Shown: positions 1-6,882 of the stretch, piece by piece
Position numbering within the stretch: position 1 is the stretch's first letter
How the letters are laid out: each line of letters begins with the position of its first letter
Assembly (NCBI GenBank): GCA_021779235.1
Contig: JAJYBA010000077.1
Location: 1 to 7,091 of the forward strand
Length of the DNA: 7,091 nucleotides
Direction: 5' to 3'
Origin: Bacillota bacterium
Lineage (GTDB): Bacteria; Bacillota; Clostridia; Clostridiales; Clostridiaceae
The notes under the pieces: generated by a model
What the model was told of the DNA's origin: nothing
Database searches by the model: none
What the model saw: the letters and a program-made list of their open reading frames with translations, nothing else
Made by a program: the position numbers and the translations under genes

Positions 1-258
1 GGGAAGTTAATCAATGATAATAGAATTATTAAAGATGAAGTGTCAGTATCGGAAATTGAAGGCAGTTATCAAGATAATTTAAAAGCGTGTATATCAGAGC
101 TATGCTACAAATTTGATATTCCAACACCTTATTGGCTAAAATCTAATGTTAATGAATATAATAAAAGACACAAAACTAGCTTTGATGAAAATAATTTTAT
201 AGAAGAAATGTATTTTGATAAATTTATGATAGAAGAATTAAAAGCAAATGAAAAATAG
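1..258 (+). CDS. Hypothetical small protein, 3' end only
   Basis: The reading frame is open from the first base to the TAG at 256-258, giving 85 visible residues. The gene therefore starts left of the window. A GTG at 40 could be read as a start, but the frame continues upstream in the same style (GKLINDNRIIKDE) and no convincing ribosome binding site precedes it, so I treat this as a 5'-truncated gene. The visible part is acidic and lysine-rich and looks soluble, with no membrane segment or signal peptide. It contains ELCYKFDIPTPYWL followed by NEYNKR and a C-terminal run rich in Phe, Glu and Asp (ENNFIEEMYFDKFMIEEL). The overall look is like small uncharacterised clostridial proteins of roughly 100 residues. 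I do not recognise a function. It converges on the response regulator gene and shares a terminator with it. Confidence 0.7.
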   Translation, partial: GKLINDNRIIKDEVSVSEIEGSYQDNLKACISELCYKFDIPTPYWLKSNVNEYNKRHKTSFDENNFIEEMYFDKFMIEELKANEK

Positions 259-280
259 TGCAGGTATGCACTATTTTTTT
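251..280. terminator. Bidirectional intrinsic terminator between convergent genes
   Basis: An inverted repeat pairs 251-262 (AAAAATAGTGCA) with 267-278 around the four-base loop GGTA, and a T-run follows to 280. Because the left arm starts with an A-run, the minus strand also reads as a hairpin followed by Us. It can end both the plus-strand small gene, whose TAG stop lies inside the left arm, and the minus-strand efflux/two-component operon, which stops at 296. Confidence 0.85.
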
Positions 281-295
281 AAAAGAATAATATCT

Positions 296-985
296 TTATA
301 CTTCAAATCTATACCCTACGCCCCAAATAGTCTCAATATATTGGGGATTAGATGGATCTATTTCAATTTTTTCTCTTATTTTTCTTATATGCACAGTTAC
401 AGTTGGGATATCACCTTGTGAATCTATTCCCCATATCCTCTCAAATAGTTCCTCTTTAGTAAATACTTTGTTTGGGTTTGCAGCAAGGTATATTAGTAAG
501 TCAAATTCTTTGGTAGTTAGAATTACTTCCTTTTCATTTATAAACACTCGCCTTGAGCTCTTATCCATTGAAAGCCCTCTTATTTCTATTTTGTGGCTTT
601 TAACTTGATCACCTTGAGTTAATCTTTCAAATCTTGAAATATGCGCCTTAACTCTAGCTACTAATTCACTGGGACTGAAGGGTTTTGTCATGAAATCATC
701 TGCGCCAAGGCCAAGTCCTCTTATTTTATCTATATCTTCTTTTTTAGCGGATACCATTAGTATTGGTGTGTTTTTTTCGCTTCTAATCTGCCTACATATC
801 TCAAAGCCATCAATCTTTGGAAGCATTAAGTCAAGAATTATCAAATCATACTGATTTTGCTTTGAATTTTGAAGACCTTTATCACCGCTATGTTCAATAA
901 CCACTTCAAAGCCATTTATTTCAAGATAATCTCGCTCTAGTTCTGCTATACTTATATCATCTTCAACAATTAAAATCTTCTTCAT
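296..985 (-). CDS. OmpR/PhoB-family response regulator
   Basis: This is a 229-residue cytoplasmic transcription factor, the usual length for the family. The N-terminal receiver domain (about 2-115) has the acidic pocket E8/D9, phosphoacceptor D52 in LILDLMLP, switch residue S79 and conserved K101 in TKPF. The usual Tyr before TKPF is Phe (F98). The C-terminal winged-helix DNA-binding domain (about 130-228) shows LTTKEFDLL, a recognition region around VTVHIRKIREKI, and the ending WGVGYRFEV. The ATG overlaps the kinase stop codon by one base (TAATG), so translation is probably coupled. A weak GGTGAT sits five bases upstream of the start. Phosphorylation by the adjacent kinase is expected. Family members bind direct repeats of 10-11 base spacing, and such repeats occur at the operon promoter (5823-5866). 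Binding there is inference. Confidence 0.95.
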   Translation of the reverse strand: MKKILIVEDDISIAELERDYLEINGFEVVIEHSGDKGLQNSKQNQYDLIILDLMLPKIDGFEICRQIRSEKNTPILMVSAKKEDIDKIRGLGLGADDFMTKPFSPSELVARVKAHISRFERLTQGDQVKSHKIEIRGLSMDKSSRRVFINEKEVILTTKEFDLLIYLAANPNKVFTKEELFERIWGIDSQGDIPTVTVHIRKIREKIEIDPSNPQYIETIWGVGYRFEV

Positions 986-2454
986 TATATATCACCACTT
1001 TTATGTTTTTTTAGAGTAAATACCATACTTGTACCCTCACCTTCAACGCTATTAGCTCTAATATAACCACCATGCTCCTCAATAATTTTTTTTGCAATTG
1101 AAAGACCTAATCCACTCCCACCAGTTGCTATATTTCTAGCGGGGTCAACTCTATAAAATCTATCAAAAATATATGGAAGATCTGAACTAGGTATTCCCTG
1201 TCCATTATCTTTAACTTCAATTATAACGTTAGTTTCATCTTGTTCAATTATAATGCTTATATCACCATTTATTTTATCCATATATTTTATAGCATTTTCA
1301 ATTATATTTATAAATACTCTTTTGAGCTGTTGTACATCTGCAATAACATATATAGGAATTGCAAATGTTGAATTAAGATTTATTGTAATATTTTTCTCTA
1401 TTAAATGAAAATAAAGTTCTTCTATGCAGTCTTCTACATATTTGTATACATTTACCCTAGTAAAACTAAAAGGAAACTTGTGTAAATCTAATTTAGAATA
1501 TAAAAATAATTCGTCTATTAGTTTATCAACATCTGAAGTTTTGGTATATATAGTTTTTATGTATTTACTCATTTTTTCTGGAGTATCTGCCACACCATCT
1601 CTTATTCCTTCAATGTACCCTTTTATTGCAGTAATAGGTGTTTTTAAGTCATGAGAAATATTAGAAATAAGTTCTTTTCTATTTTCTTCATATTGAAGCT
1701 GCACTTCTATAGATTCTTTTAATCTTGCCCTCATCTCCTCAAAGGCAGTGCACACTTCACCTATTTCATCCTTAGAATTGGTTTCAATTTTAAAATTTAA
1801 ATTTCCTTCCTTAATTTCATTTGCCGAAGACTTTAATTTATATAGTGGTTTTATGATACTTCTAGCTACAATAAAAGTCAGTGTTCCATTAGTTGCAATA
1901 AGTATTATAATAATGAAAATGCTAATGGTAATATGGAGCTTATTAAAGGCCTTTTTCAAAGGTTCTACATTAGTAGCTAAAAACACACTTCCGCTTCCCT
2001 TATCACTGAAATAAAAATCTTGCTGACTTATAATCAACCCTATTTTTGCGTTTCTAAAGGGTACAGTTAAATCTTTTACGTAATCTCCAAATTTAGGAAG
2101 ATACTCCTTAGTATTAAAATCACTTAGGGTGGAACTAGAATATAATATTTGGTTATTTTTTCTTACAATGATACCAGAATTTAATGTCTCCAATTTCTTT
2201 TCTAAATTTTTTAAATAAACTTCATTTTGGAAGTTTTCTGGGCTTTGAATGGAAGTTAATTTAATGTTTGAAAACAATTTATCCCTTTCCTCTATGGTCT
2301 TGCCCAAAGGATACATTTGAGACTTAATATCATAGGCCTTTTGGGCATCAGTAAAGTAATAGAATCCTGCTAGTAAGGCTACCATTACCGTTAATATTAT
2401 GGGTACAATAAGCATAGCAATATATGATAACAATAACCTTACTTTGATTGACAT
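985..2454 (-). CDS. Membrane sensor histidine kinase (HAMP-HisKA-HATPase)
   Basis: This 489-residue kinase is the sensor half of the two-component pair. Segments in order: membrane helix about 9-33; extracytoplasmic domain about 35-172 with no family I can name; second helix about 174-198; HAMP linker about 199-250; HisKA dimerisation domain with phosphoacceptor H268 in SNISHDLKTP; ATPase domain with N box N383/N387, G1 box DNGQG (416-420), F box IFDRFYRVD and G2 box GGSGLGLS (445-452). All catalytic motifs look intact. The start has a perfect AAGGAGGT at 2459-2466. The large outer domain separates it from the short-loop BceS-type kinases often paired with peptide-efflux ABC transporters, so it may sense a ligand or envelope state directly. 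It follows the permease gene after 59 bases and overlaps the regulator gene by one. The ligand is unknown. Confidence 0.95.
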   Translation of the reverse strand: MSIKVRLLLSYIAMLIVPIILTVMVALLAGFYYFTDAQKAYDIKSQMYPLGKTIEERDKLFSNIKLTSIQSPENFQNEVYLKNLEKKLETLNSGIIVRKNNQILYSSSTLSDFNTKEYLPKFGDYVKDLTVPFRNAKIGLIISQQDFYFSDKGSGSVFLATNVEPLKKAFNKLHITISIFIIIILIATNGTLTFIVARSIIKPLYKLKSSANEIKEGNLNFKIETNSKDEIGEVCTAFEEMRARLKESIEVQLQYEENRKELISNISHDLKTPITAIKGYIEGIRDGVADTPEKMSKYIKTIYTKTSDVDKLIDELFLYSKLDLHKFPFSFTRVNVYKYVEDCIEELYFHLIEKNITINLNSTFAIPIYVIADVQQLKRVFINIIENAIKYMDKINGDISIIIEQDETNVIIEVKDNGQGIPSSDLPYIFDRFYRVDPARNIATGGSGLGLSIAKKIIEEHGGYIRANSVEGEGTSMVFTLKKHKSGDI

Positions 2455-2474
2455 ATTTACCTCCTTGTATTCCT

Positions 2475-2505
2475 TTTGAGAATATAAAAATTATTAGTTC
2501 TCAAA
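2475..2505 (-). other. Hairpin in the permease-kinase gap
   Basis: A perfect 8-bp inverted repeat (TTTGAGAA at 2475-2482 with TTCTCAAA at 2498-2505) encloses a 15-base AT-rich loop, just after the permease stop and before the kinase ribosome binding site. No U-run follows on the minus strand, so it is not a classical terminator. It could mark RNA processing or 3'-end protection, lowering kinase/regulator output relative to the transporter. The function is inference, and chance is possible in such AT-rich DNA. Confidence 0.4.
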
Positions 2506-2513
2506 CCTCAATG

Positions 2514-3725
2514 TTATTCATATCTAAGGGCATCAATTGGATCTAGTTCTGCTGCTTTCTTAGCAGGGTATATACCAAAGAAAACCCCTACTGCGGAAGA
2601 AAATAAAATTGAACCAACTATGGATGTTATAGATATGACTGGTGTTATACCTGCAAAACTCCCGATTATCTCGGCTCCAGCTATTCCTAAAATCATTCCA
2701 AGTATACCTCCTATTAAGGATAAAATAACTGATTCAATTAGAAACTGCATTAGTATTATTTTAGTTGTTGCGCCTACTGCCTTTCTTATTCCTATCTCTC
2801 TTGTTCTTTCTGTAACTGACACAAGCATTATGTTCATTACACCAATACCACCAACTAGTAGAGATATAGCAGCAACTGCACTTATAAATGCTGTAAATAT
2901 TCCAAGGACACTATTAATTTGCTCAAGCATTGCCAGCGCATTATCTGCTGAATATATTTCTTTGCCTCTATTATTGTGTCTTGACTCCAACATTTTTATT
3001 GTACCATTCCCTACGGATTCGCTATTGTCTTGTGAATCTGCAACCACCGTTATGGAACTTATTTTAAACTCATTGGACTGTAACGTACTTAAAAAGGTTA
3101 CTGGTGCGGTCACTATAATTGGTTTGCCGGAATTTCTACCATTACCAAAAGGAGAAGATATTCCTTTCTCAACACCTACGATAGTCATCTTTTTCATTAA
3201 AGTACCCTGACCTATTTTAATACTTTCACCTACTACATCAGCATAACCAAATAAAGCTATTGCGTCAGTCTCGTCAATTATTCCTACTGCTGATCCTTGT
3301 TCATATTCTTTTTCATTAAAATATCTTCCAAAAGTAATTTCTGTGTTATTTATATATGCAAGATCTGGGGAGCCTCCCCTCATATATGCATTCTTACTAT
3401 CTTTTTCAGAAAAAACGGTACCTTGAAGTTGAAAAGAAGGACTCGCATATTTAATACTCTCAATTTTTTCTTTTATTTGTTTAACATCTTCAAGGCTTAT
3501 ATAATCTGTTGACTGTGCATTTGATCCACTTACCTTAACAGTAACAGATGCTGCTCCTAACTTTGCAAATTCACCTGTAATTGCTGATTGTCCTCCTTGG
3601 CCGAGGGATACAATTGTTATAACTGAACTTATACCAATTATTATTCCAAGCATGGTAAGGAAAGCTCGCATTTTATTCGCCTTTATACTTTCTAAGGCTG
3701 TTTTTACACTTTCAAATATATTCAT
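2514..3725 (-). CDS. MacB/FtsX-type ABC transporter permease
   Basis: This is a 403-residue membrane subunit of a type VII (MacB-fold) ABC transporter. The N-terminus MNIFESVKTALESIKANKMRA leads into membrane helix 1 (about 21-43). A large extracytoplasmic domain follows (about 45-270), then three helices (about 274-302, 323-356 and 362-386). Family hallmarks are VTERTREIGIRKAVGAT (304-320, the cytoplasmic coupling region) and the ending YPAKKAAELDPIDALRYE. The frame stays open upstream to another ATG at 3779, but that start would overlap the ATPase gene and add an atypical 18-residue leader. The ATG at 3725 has AAGGAG at 3735-3740 with nine-base spacing and matches the family N-terminus, so I chose it. 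It begins 13 bases after the ATPase stop. Partners are the ATPase and adaptor just upstream. The substrate cannot be read from sequence; antimicrobial peptides or other amphiphiles are plausible. Confidence 0.93.
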   Translation of the reverse strand: MNIFESVKTALESIKANKMRAFLTMLGIIIGISSVITIVSLGQGGQSAITGEFAKLGAASVTVKVSGSNAQSTDYISLEDVKQIKEKIESIKYASPSFQLQGTVFSEKDSKNAYMRGGSPDLAYINNTEITFGRYFNEKEYEQGSAVGIIDETDAIALFGYADVVGESIKIGQGTLMKKMTIVGVEKGISSPFGNGRNSGKPIIVTAPVTFLSTLQSNEFKISSITVVADSQDNSESVGNGTIKMLESRHNNRGKEIYSADNALAMLEQINSVLGIFTAFISAVAAISLLVGGIGVMNIMLVSVTERTREIGIRKAVGATTKIILMQFLIESVILSLIGGILGMILGIAGAEIIGSFAGITPVISITSIVGSILFSSAVGVFFGIYPAKKAAELDPIDALRYE

Positions 3726-3734
3726 ACTTTCACT

Positions 3735-3740
3735 CTCCTT
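3735..3740 (-). promoter_or_regulatory. Ribosome binding site deciding the permease start
   Basis: On the minus strand this reads AAGGAG, nine bases before the ATG at 3725 and overlapping the ATPase stop codon (3739-3741). It supports the shorter permease over the frame extended to 3779. Confidence 0.8.
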
Positions 3741-4431
3741 ATAAAACAATTCTATGCTTAACCATCGAATCAGATACAATTTCCCCGTCTCTAAATCTTA
3801 CAATTCTATTTGTATGGTCTGCAATATCATTTTCATGTGTTACCATTAGAATTGTAGCGCCTTCGTTATTCAAATCTTGAAATATCTTCATTATATCCTC
3901 TGAGGATTTAGAATCAAGATTTCCAGTGGGCTCATCTGCCATTAAAACTGCGGGTGAATTCACTATTGCTCTTGCTATTGCAGCTCTTTGCTTTTGCCCA
4001 CCTGATATTTCATTTGGCAAATGCTTTACTCTATCAGAAAGGCCTACTTTTTCAAGGGCATAAAGTGCTTTTTCTTTTCTTTCTTTACCTGGTATACCTG
4101 CGTACATCATTGGAAGTTGCACATTTTCAAGTAAGCTAATTCTTGGAATAAGATTAAATGACTGAAACACAAAGCCTATCTCTTTATTTCTAATATAGGC
4201 AAGTTCATTGCCACTCAGAATTGAAATGTCTTTTCCATTCAAAATGTACTTACCACTATTCATTTTATCAAGGCATCCAAGTATATTCATCAAAGTAGAT
4301 TTTCCAGAACCAGAAGCCCCCATTATTGCTGTAAACTCTCCCTTTTCAATTCTTAGATTAATATTTTTTAGGGCTGTGAGTTCAACGTCTCCAGTTTTAT
4401 ATATTTTCACTAGGTCTCTTACCTCTAACAT
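3739..4431 (-). CDS. MacB/LolD-type ABC transporter ATP-binding protein
   Basis: This 230-residue cytoplasmic ATPase powers the permease encoded next. Motifs in order: Walker A GASGSGKST (38-46); Q-loop Q90 in FVFQSFNLIP; signature ISGGQKQR (142-149), with Ile in place of the usual first Leu; Walker B VLMADEP with D166 and catalytic E167; D-loop NLDS (171-174); switch H199 in VTHEND. All catalytic residues are present. The sequence GCLDKMNSGKYILNGKDI and the FNLIPRISLLENVQLPMMYAG region are typical of the MacB/LolD/YknY subfamily, not of importers. The C-terminal tail (DSMVKHRIVL) is short and variable. The start has AAGGAGG at 4439-4445 with seven-base spacing. The gene lies 92 bases after the adaptor stop, with no U-tailed terminator seen in that gap, so all belong to one operon. 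Confidence 0.95.
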   Translation of the reverse strand: MLEVRDLVKIYKTGDVELTALKNINLRIEKGEFTAIMGASGSGKSTLMNILGCLDKMNSGKYILNGKDISILSGNELAYIRNKEIGFVFQSFNLIPRISLLENVQLPMMYAGIPGKERKEKALYALEKVGLSDRVKHLPNEISGGQKQRAAIARAIVNSPAVLMADEPTGNLDSKSSEDIMKIFQDLNNEGATILMVTHENDIADHTNRIVRFRDGEIVSDSMVKHRIVL

Positions 4432-4523
4432 CTATATTCCTCCTTGTTTTCCTCTGGGTATGTGAGACATTCAAATAAATAATAAGTCAGTATGTTAGTT
4501 TATTTCATGTCCTTAAAACATTA

Positions 4524-5687
4524 TTATTTATTTTGCTCAATTGCCTCTTTTACGATTGTGCCTTCTTTAATTGAAGTAGAAGGATTTAATATAACTTTAT
4601 CTCCATTTTTAATTCCCTTAGTTATTTGAACTTCTGTGTCTGATTGTTCTCCAATATTCACTTTTACCTCATGGGCAACATTTTCTTCAACAACGTATAC
4701 TAAATTTTTATCTCCTTTTTCTACTTTTAATGCTTCAGAAGGTATTTTAACAGCGTTTTCAACTTTTCCTACTAATATGTCTACATCTACATCAAAATCT
4801 ATCTTTAAAGCTGGTGCTTTATCTAAAATAGCTATTTCTACACCTAAAGTTGTTTCACTTCCTGTTACTCCCACAGTTTTTTTTGCTGCAGGCTCTATAA
4901 ACGAAATACTTCCTTTATAGATATTATTTCCACTTTTAATACTTACTTCTTGGCCGACTTTGACTTTGTTAGCATCAAATTTGCCAAGTGAAGCTGTTGC
5001 TTTTAGGTTTTCAACGTCTTGAACCACCACCACAGCTTGCATTCCATTTCCTACTGAGCCTTCTATTGCATTTATTTCTGTTACTACTCCAGCATTCTCA
5101 GCTACAACTGTGCTTTTATTTTCTGATAACCTTTGTTTAGCTGAACTTAATGATAATTCGGCAAGCTTTATTGAATTATCTGCTTGCTTTAATTTTTCCT
5201 CAGACATAGGTGATAAGGCACCCTTCTGTTGCTTTAAAGTTTCCAATTTTGCCTTATCTGCTGGATTTGTACTTTTTTCTAAAGTTGCAATTTGGTTGTC
5301 TAAATCTGCAATTTTACTTTTTATACTTTCATTTTGATTATACAAATCTTTTTTCTGAAGTATTGCATTATCATACTGAATTTGCGCTTGACTAACTGTT
5401 GAAGCTAAATCCTGAGCTTCATAAGTTATCAATACATCTCCTATTTTAACTTTGTCTCCCACCTTTACATTAACCTTTTTAATTTTAGCTTGAAGACCAT
5501 AATATTCTTTACTATTCTTTGACTCCACCGTCGCTGTGGTAGATATATAGGATTTGAGCTCTCCTACTTGAACTATTGAAGTTTTTACAGTTGCAATTTT
5601 ACCTGCCTTCTTTTTTCCACTTATTAAAAATACACCACTTAAAATACCTACTACGATTAAACCGTAAATTACCGTCTTCTTTTTCAT
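4524..5687 (-). CDS. HlyD/MacA-family efflux adaptor (membrane-fusion protein)
   Basis: This 387-residue protein is the extracytoplasmic partner of the ABC transporter encoded next. An N-terminal anchor helix (about 7-23, after MKKKT) has no lipobox Cys, so it is probably held by an uncleaved signal anchor. The split lipoyl-like domain has halves near 61-92 (VNVKVGDKVKIGDVL) and 192-224 (VVAENAGVVTEINAIEGSVGNG). Between them lies a coiled-coil hairpin (about 93-190) rich in Gln, Lys, Leu and Ala. A beta-barrel domain (about 227-305) and membrane-proximal domain (about 310-385, with VKIPSEALKVEKGDKNLVYVV) follow. Firmicutes lack TolC, so the role is likely as in Bacillus YknX-type adaptors: helping the permease handle substrate at the outer membrane face. 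It is the first gene of the operon, with AAGGAGG at 5695-5701. Alternative roles within the family cannot be excluded. Confidence 0.92.
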   Translation of the reverse strand: MKKKTVIYGLIVVGILSGVFLISGKKKAGKIATVKTSIVQVGELKSYISTTATVESKNSKEYYGLQAKIKKVNVKVGDKVKIGDVLITYEAQDLASTVSQAQIQYDNAILQKKDLYNQNESIKSKIADLDNQIATLEKSTNPADKAKLETLKQQKGALSPMSEEKLKQADNSIKLAELSLSSAKQRLSENKSTVVAENAGVVTEINAIEGSVGNGMQAVVVVQDVENLKATASLGKFDANKVKVGQEVSIKSGNNIYKGSISFIEPAAKKTVGVTGSETTLGVEIAILDKAPALKIDFDVDVDILVGKVENAVKIPSEALKVEKGDKNLVYVVEENVAHEVKVNIGEQSDTEVQITKGIKNGDKVILNPSTSIKEGTIVKEAIEQNK

Positions 5688-5731
5688 TGTTTTTCCTCCT
5701 TATATGTCTGTATTACTAACTAACAATTACT

Positions 5732-5776
5732 AATGATTAGCTGTGATATGTTTATCTAGTGCAGATAATAATCATT
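5732..5776 (-). other. Structured element in the efflux operon 5' leader
   Basis: Two perfect inverted repeats are stacked. The outer pair is AATGATTA (5769-5776) with TAATCATT (5732-5739). Directly inside it, TTATCT (5763-5768) pairs with AGATAA (5752-5757) around the loop GCACT. A 12-base bulge (5740-5751) lies on the 3' side. It sits between the predicted transcription start (near 5805) and the ribosome binding site of the adaptor gene. I recognise no known riboswitch class. It may affect mRNA stability, or be chance in AT-rich sequence. Confidence 0.4.
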
Positions 5777-5811
5777 TACTTTCACCCGTCCTAACTTAAC
5801 TGCATATTTGT

Positions 5812-5840
5812 ATTATACAGTATTGTTATAAACTCCTTCT
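5812..5840 (-). promoter_or_regulatory. Sigma-A promoter of the efflux/two-component operon
   Basis: A perfect TATAAT lies at 5812-5817 on the minus strand. With a 17-base spacer the -35 position (5835-5840) reads AGAAGG, a poor match to TTGACA, as is common at activator-dependent promoters. Transcription would start near 5805, giving a leader of about 117 bases before the adaptor ATG at 5687. The -35 region lies inside the repeat array described separately. Confidence 0.65.
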
Positions 5841-5866
5841 AAAGCATTTCTTAAATTTTTCTAAAA
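5823..5866 (-). promoter_or_regulatory. Four 11-base tandem repeats, candidate response-regulator operator
   Basis: Read on the minus strand, four consecutive 11-base units follow one another without gaps: TTTTAGAAAAA (5856-5866), TTTAAGAAATG (5845-5855), CTTTAGAAGGA (5834-5844) and GTTTATAACAA (5823-5833). The common core is TT(T/A)A(G)AA at positions 2-8 of each unit; the last unit is the most degenerate. The 11-base period puts the cores on one face of the helix, as for PhoB/OmpR-family operators. The array runs from just upstream of the weak -35 into the spacer, suiting direct activation. Binding by the regulator encoded at 296-985 is inference. Confidence 0.6.
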
Positions 5867-5924
5867 TATACATGAAAAGCAGAAAAATACACATTAATTT
5901 TAAAACACAATTAATAATTGAAAT

Positions 5925-5963
5925 AAAAAAGTAGCAGCAGAACTTAATTATTGTTCTGCTGCT
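5925..5963 (-). terminator. Intrinsic terminator of the TtcA-family gene
   Basis: A perfect 11-bp stem pairs AGCAGCAGAAC (5933-5943) with GTTCTGCTGCT (5953-5963) around a nine-base AT loop. On the minus strand it is followed by ACTTTTTT. It lies 25 bases after the stop codon at 5989 and separates this gene from the efflux operon promoter, so the efflux operon is not simply read through from the TtcA-family gene. Confidence 0.9.
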
Positions 5964-5988
5964 TATTAATCACATCGAAGATGAGGAT

Positions 5989-6855
5989 TTAATCTTCTTC
6001 ATAAAAGTCTAGATATGAATGACTTTCTCCATCCTTTTGCCATCCTAAAATAGAATCTATATTCACATTTTGTGCTGCCCTAAAAATAGATTTATCAACA
6101 TCACTAAAATTCATTTTTAATTCTTTAATTAAAGCCTTTACTTCATGGCGTTTGTTTCCTATCTTTTTAGCCGCGACCATACATGCGCAATTTAGTGGCC
6201 AAATACCACTATTTTGAGTGAAATTTTCGATATATTGTTCTTCAATATAATAAAGAGGACGAATTAATTCCATTCCCTTAAAATTTTGTGCTTTTAATTT
6301 TGGAAGCATAGTCTTAAAATTTCCTGAATAAAGAACATTTAACATAGTGGTTTCTACTACATCATTAAAATGGTGACCAAGGGCAAGTTTATTACAGCCT
6401 AGCTCTTGTGCCTTTGCATATAAGGCTCCTCGGCGCATTTTTGCACACATGTAACAAGGATAGTCCTGTGCAATATTATCAATTATATCAAAGACCCTTG
6501 ATTCAAATATTTTTACAGGAATATTTAAATATTTACAATTATCAATTAATAGCTCTTTTATATTTTCATGATAACCTGGATCCATAGCAATATACTCTAA
6601 TTCAAAATTAACTCTACCGTGTAGTTGTAACTCTTGAAGTAATTTAGCCATTATTAGACTATCCTTACCCCCAGAGATAGCCACAGCAATTTTATCTCCT
6701 TCTTCTAATAGCTTATAATCTTTTATGGCTTTAATAAATTTTGTCCAAATAGGTCTTCTATAGGCTTTAATAAGACTTCGTTCTACTTCCGCTAGTGGTT
6801 TTCTTTCATTAAACGGAACTAAGATCTCACAACCTTCTCCAGCAATACTACTCAT
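5989..6855 (-). CDS. TtcA-family PP-loop ATPase, probable tRNA thiolation enzyme
   Basis: This is a 288-residue cytoplasmic enzyme of the TtcA/TilS adenylating superfamily. The PP-loop SGGKDS (61-66) binds ATP. Other motifs are MDPGYHE (91-97), CYMC (C134, C137), LALGHHFNDVVET (157-169), NCAC (C223, C225) and a C-terminal FRAAQNV. In TtcA, two Cys of CxxC plus a later Cys hold a 4Fe-4S cluster used for 2-thiocytidine at tRNA position 32. The same layout here supports an Fe-S thiolase, but the modified base in clostridia is not certain from sequence. A GTG at 6876 would add seven residues, but it coincides with the predicted transcription start. The ATG at 6855 has the ribosome binding site GAGGGGTG, so I chose it. 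The gene has its own promoter and terminator and appears to be a single-gene unit unrelated to the efflux operon. Confidence 0.88.
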   Translation of the reverse strand: MSSIAGEGCEILVPFNERKPLAEVERSLIKAYRRPIWTKFIKAIKDYKLLEEGDKIAVAISGGKDSLIMAKLLQELQLHGRVNFELEYIAMDPGYHENIKELLIDNCKYLNIPVKIFESRVFDIIDNIAQDYPCYMCAKMRRGALYAKAQELGCNKLALGHHFNDVVETTMLNVLYSGNFKTMLPKLKAQNFKGMELIRPLYYIEEQYIENFTQNSGIWPLNCACMVAAKKIGNKRHEVKALIKELKMNFSDVDKSIFRAAQNVNIDSILGWQKDGESHSYLDFYEED

Positions 6856-6860
6856 AAAAT

Positions 6861-6868
6861 CACCCCTC
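6861..6868 (-). promoter_or_regulatory. Ribosome binding site deciding the TtcA-family start
   Basis: On the minus strand this reads GAGGGGTG, five bases before the ATG at 6855. It falls within the reading frame extended to GTG 6876, so it favours the shorter protein. Confidence 0.75.
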
Positions 6869-6882
6869 TTTTTCACTAGAGT

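Noticed and set aside
40..258. Separate 72-residue gene starting at GTG 40
   Set aside because: The same frame is open to base 1 with similar sequence character, so a truncated longer gene is the simpler reading.
2620..3210. A 196-codon open frame on the plus strand
   Set aside because: It lies wholly antisense to the well-supported permease gene, has no good ribosome binding site, and reads as low-complexity Ile/Pro/Ser sequence typical of a complement of membrane-protein codons.
3726..3779. Eighteen-residue N-terminal extension of the permease
   Set aside because: It overlaps the ATPase gene, lacks a better ribosome binding site, and does not resemble the family N-terminus that begins at ATG 3725.
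4432..4523. Possible internal promoter or terminator between the adaptor and ATPase genes
   Set aside because: The 92-base gap shows no stem with a U-run and no convincing paired -35/-10 hexamers on the minus strand.
5761..5790. Possible leader peptide (GTG at about 5785, nine codons) in the efflux operon leader
   Set aside because: The upstream GGACGG is a weak ribosome binding site at poor spacing, the frame is very short, and no attenuator follows it.
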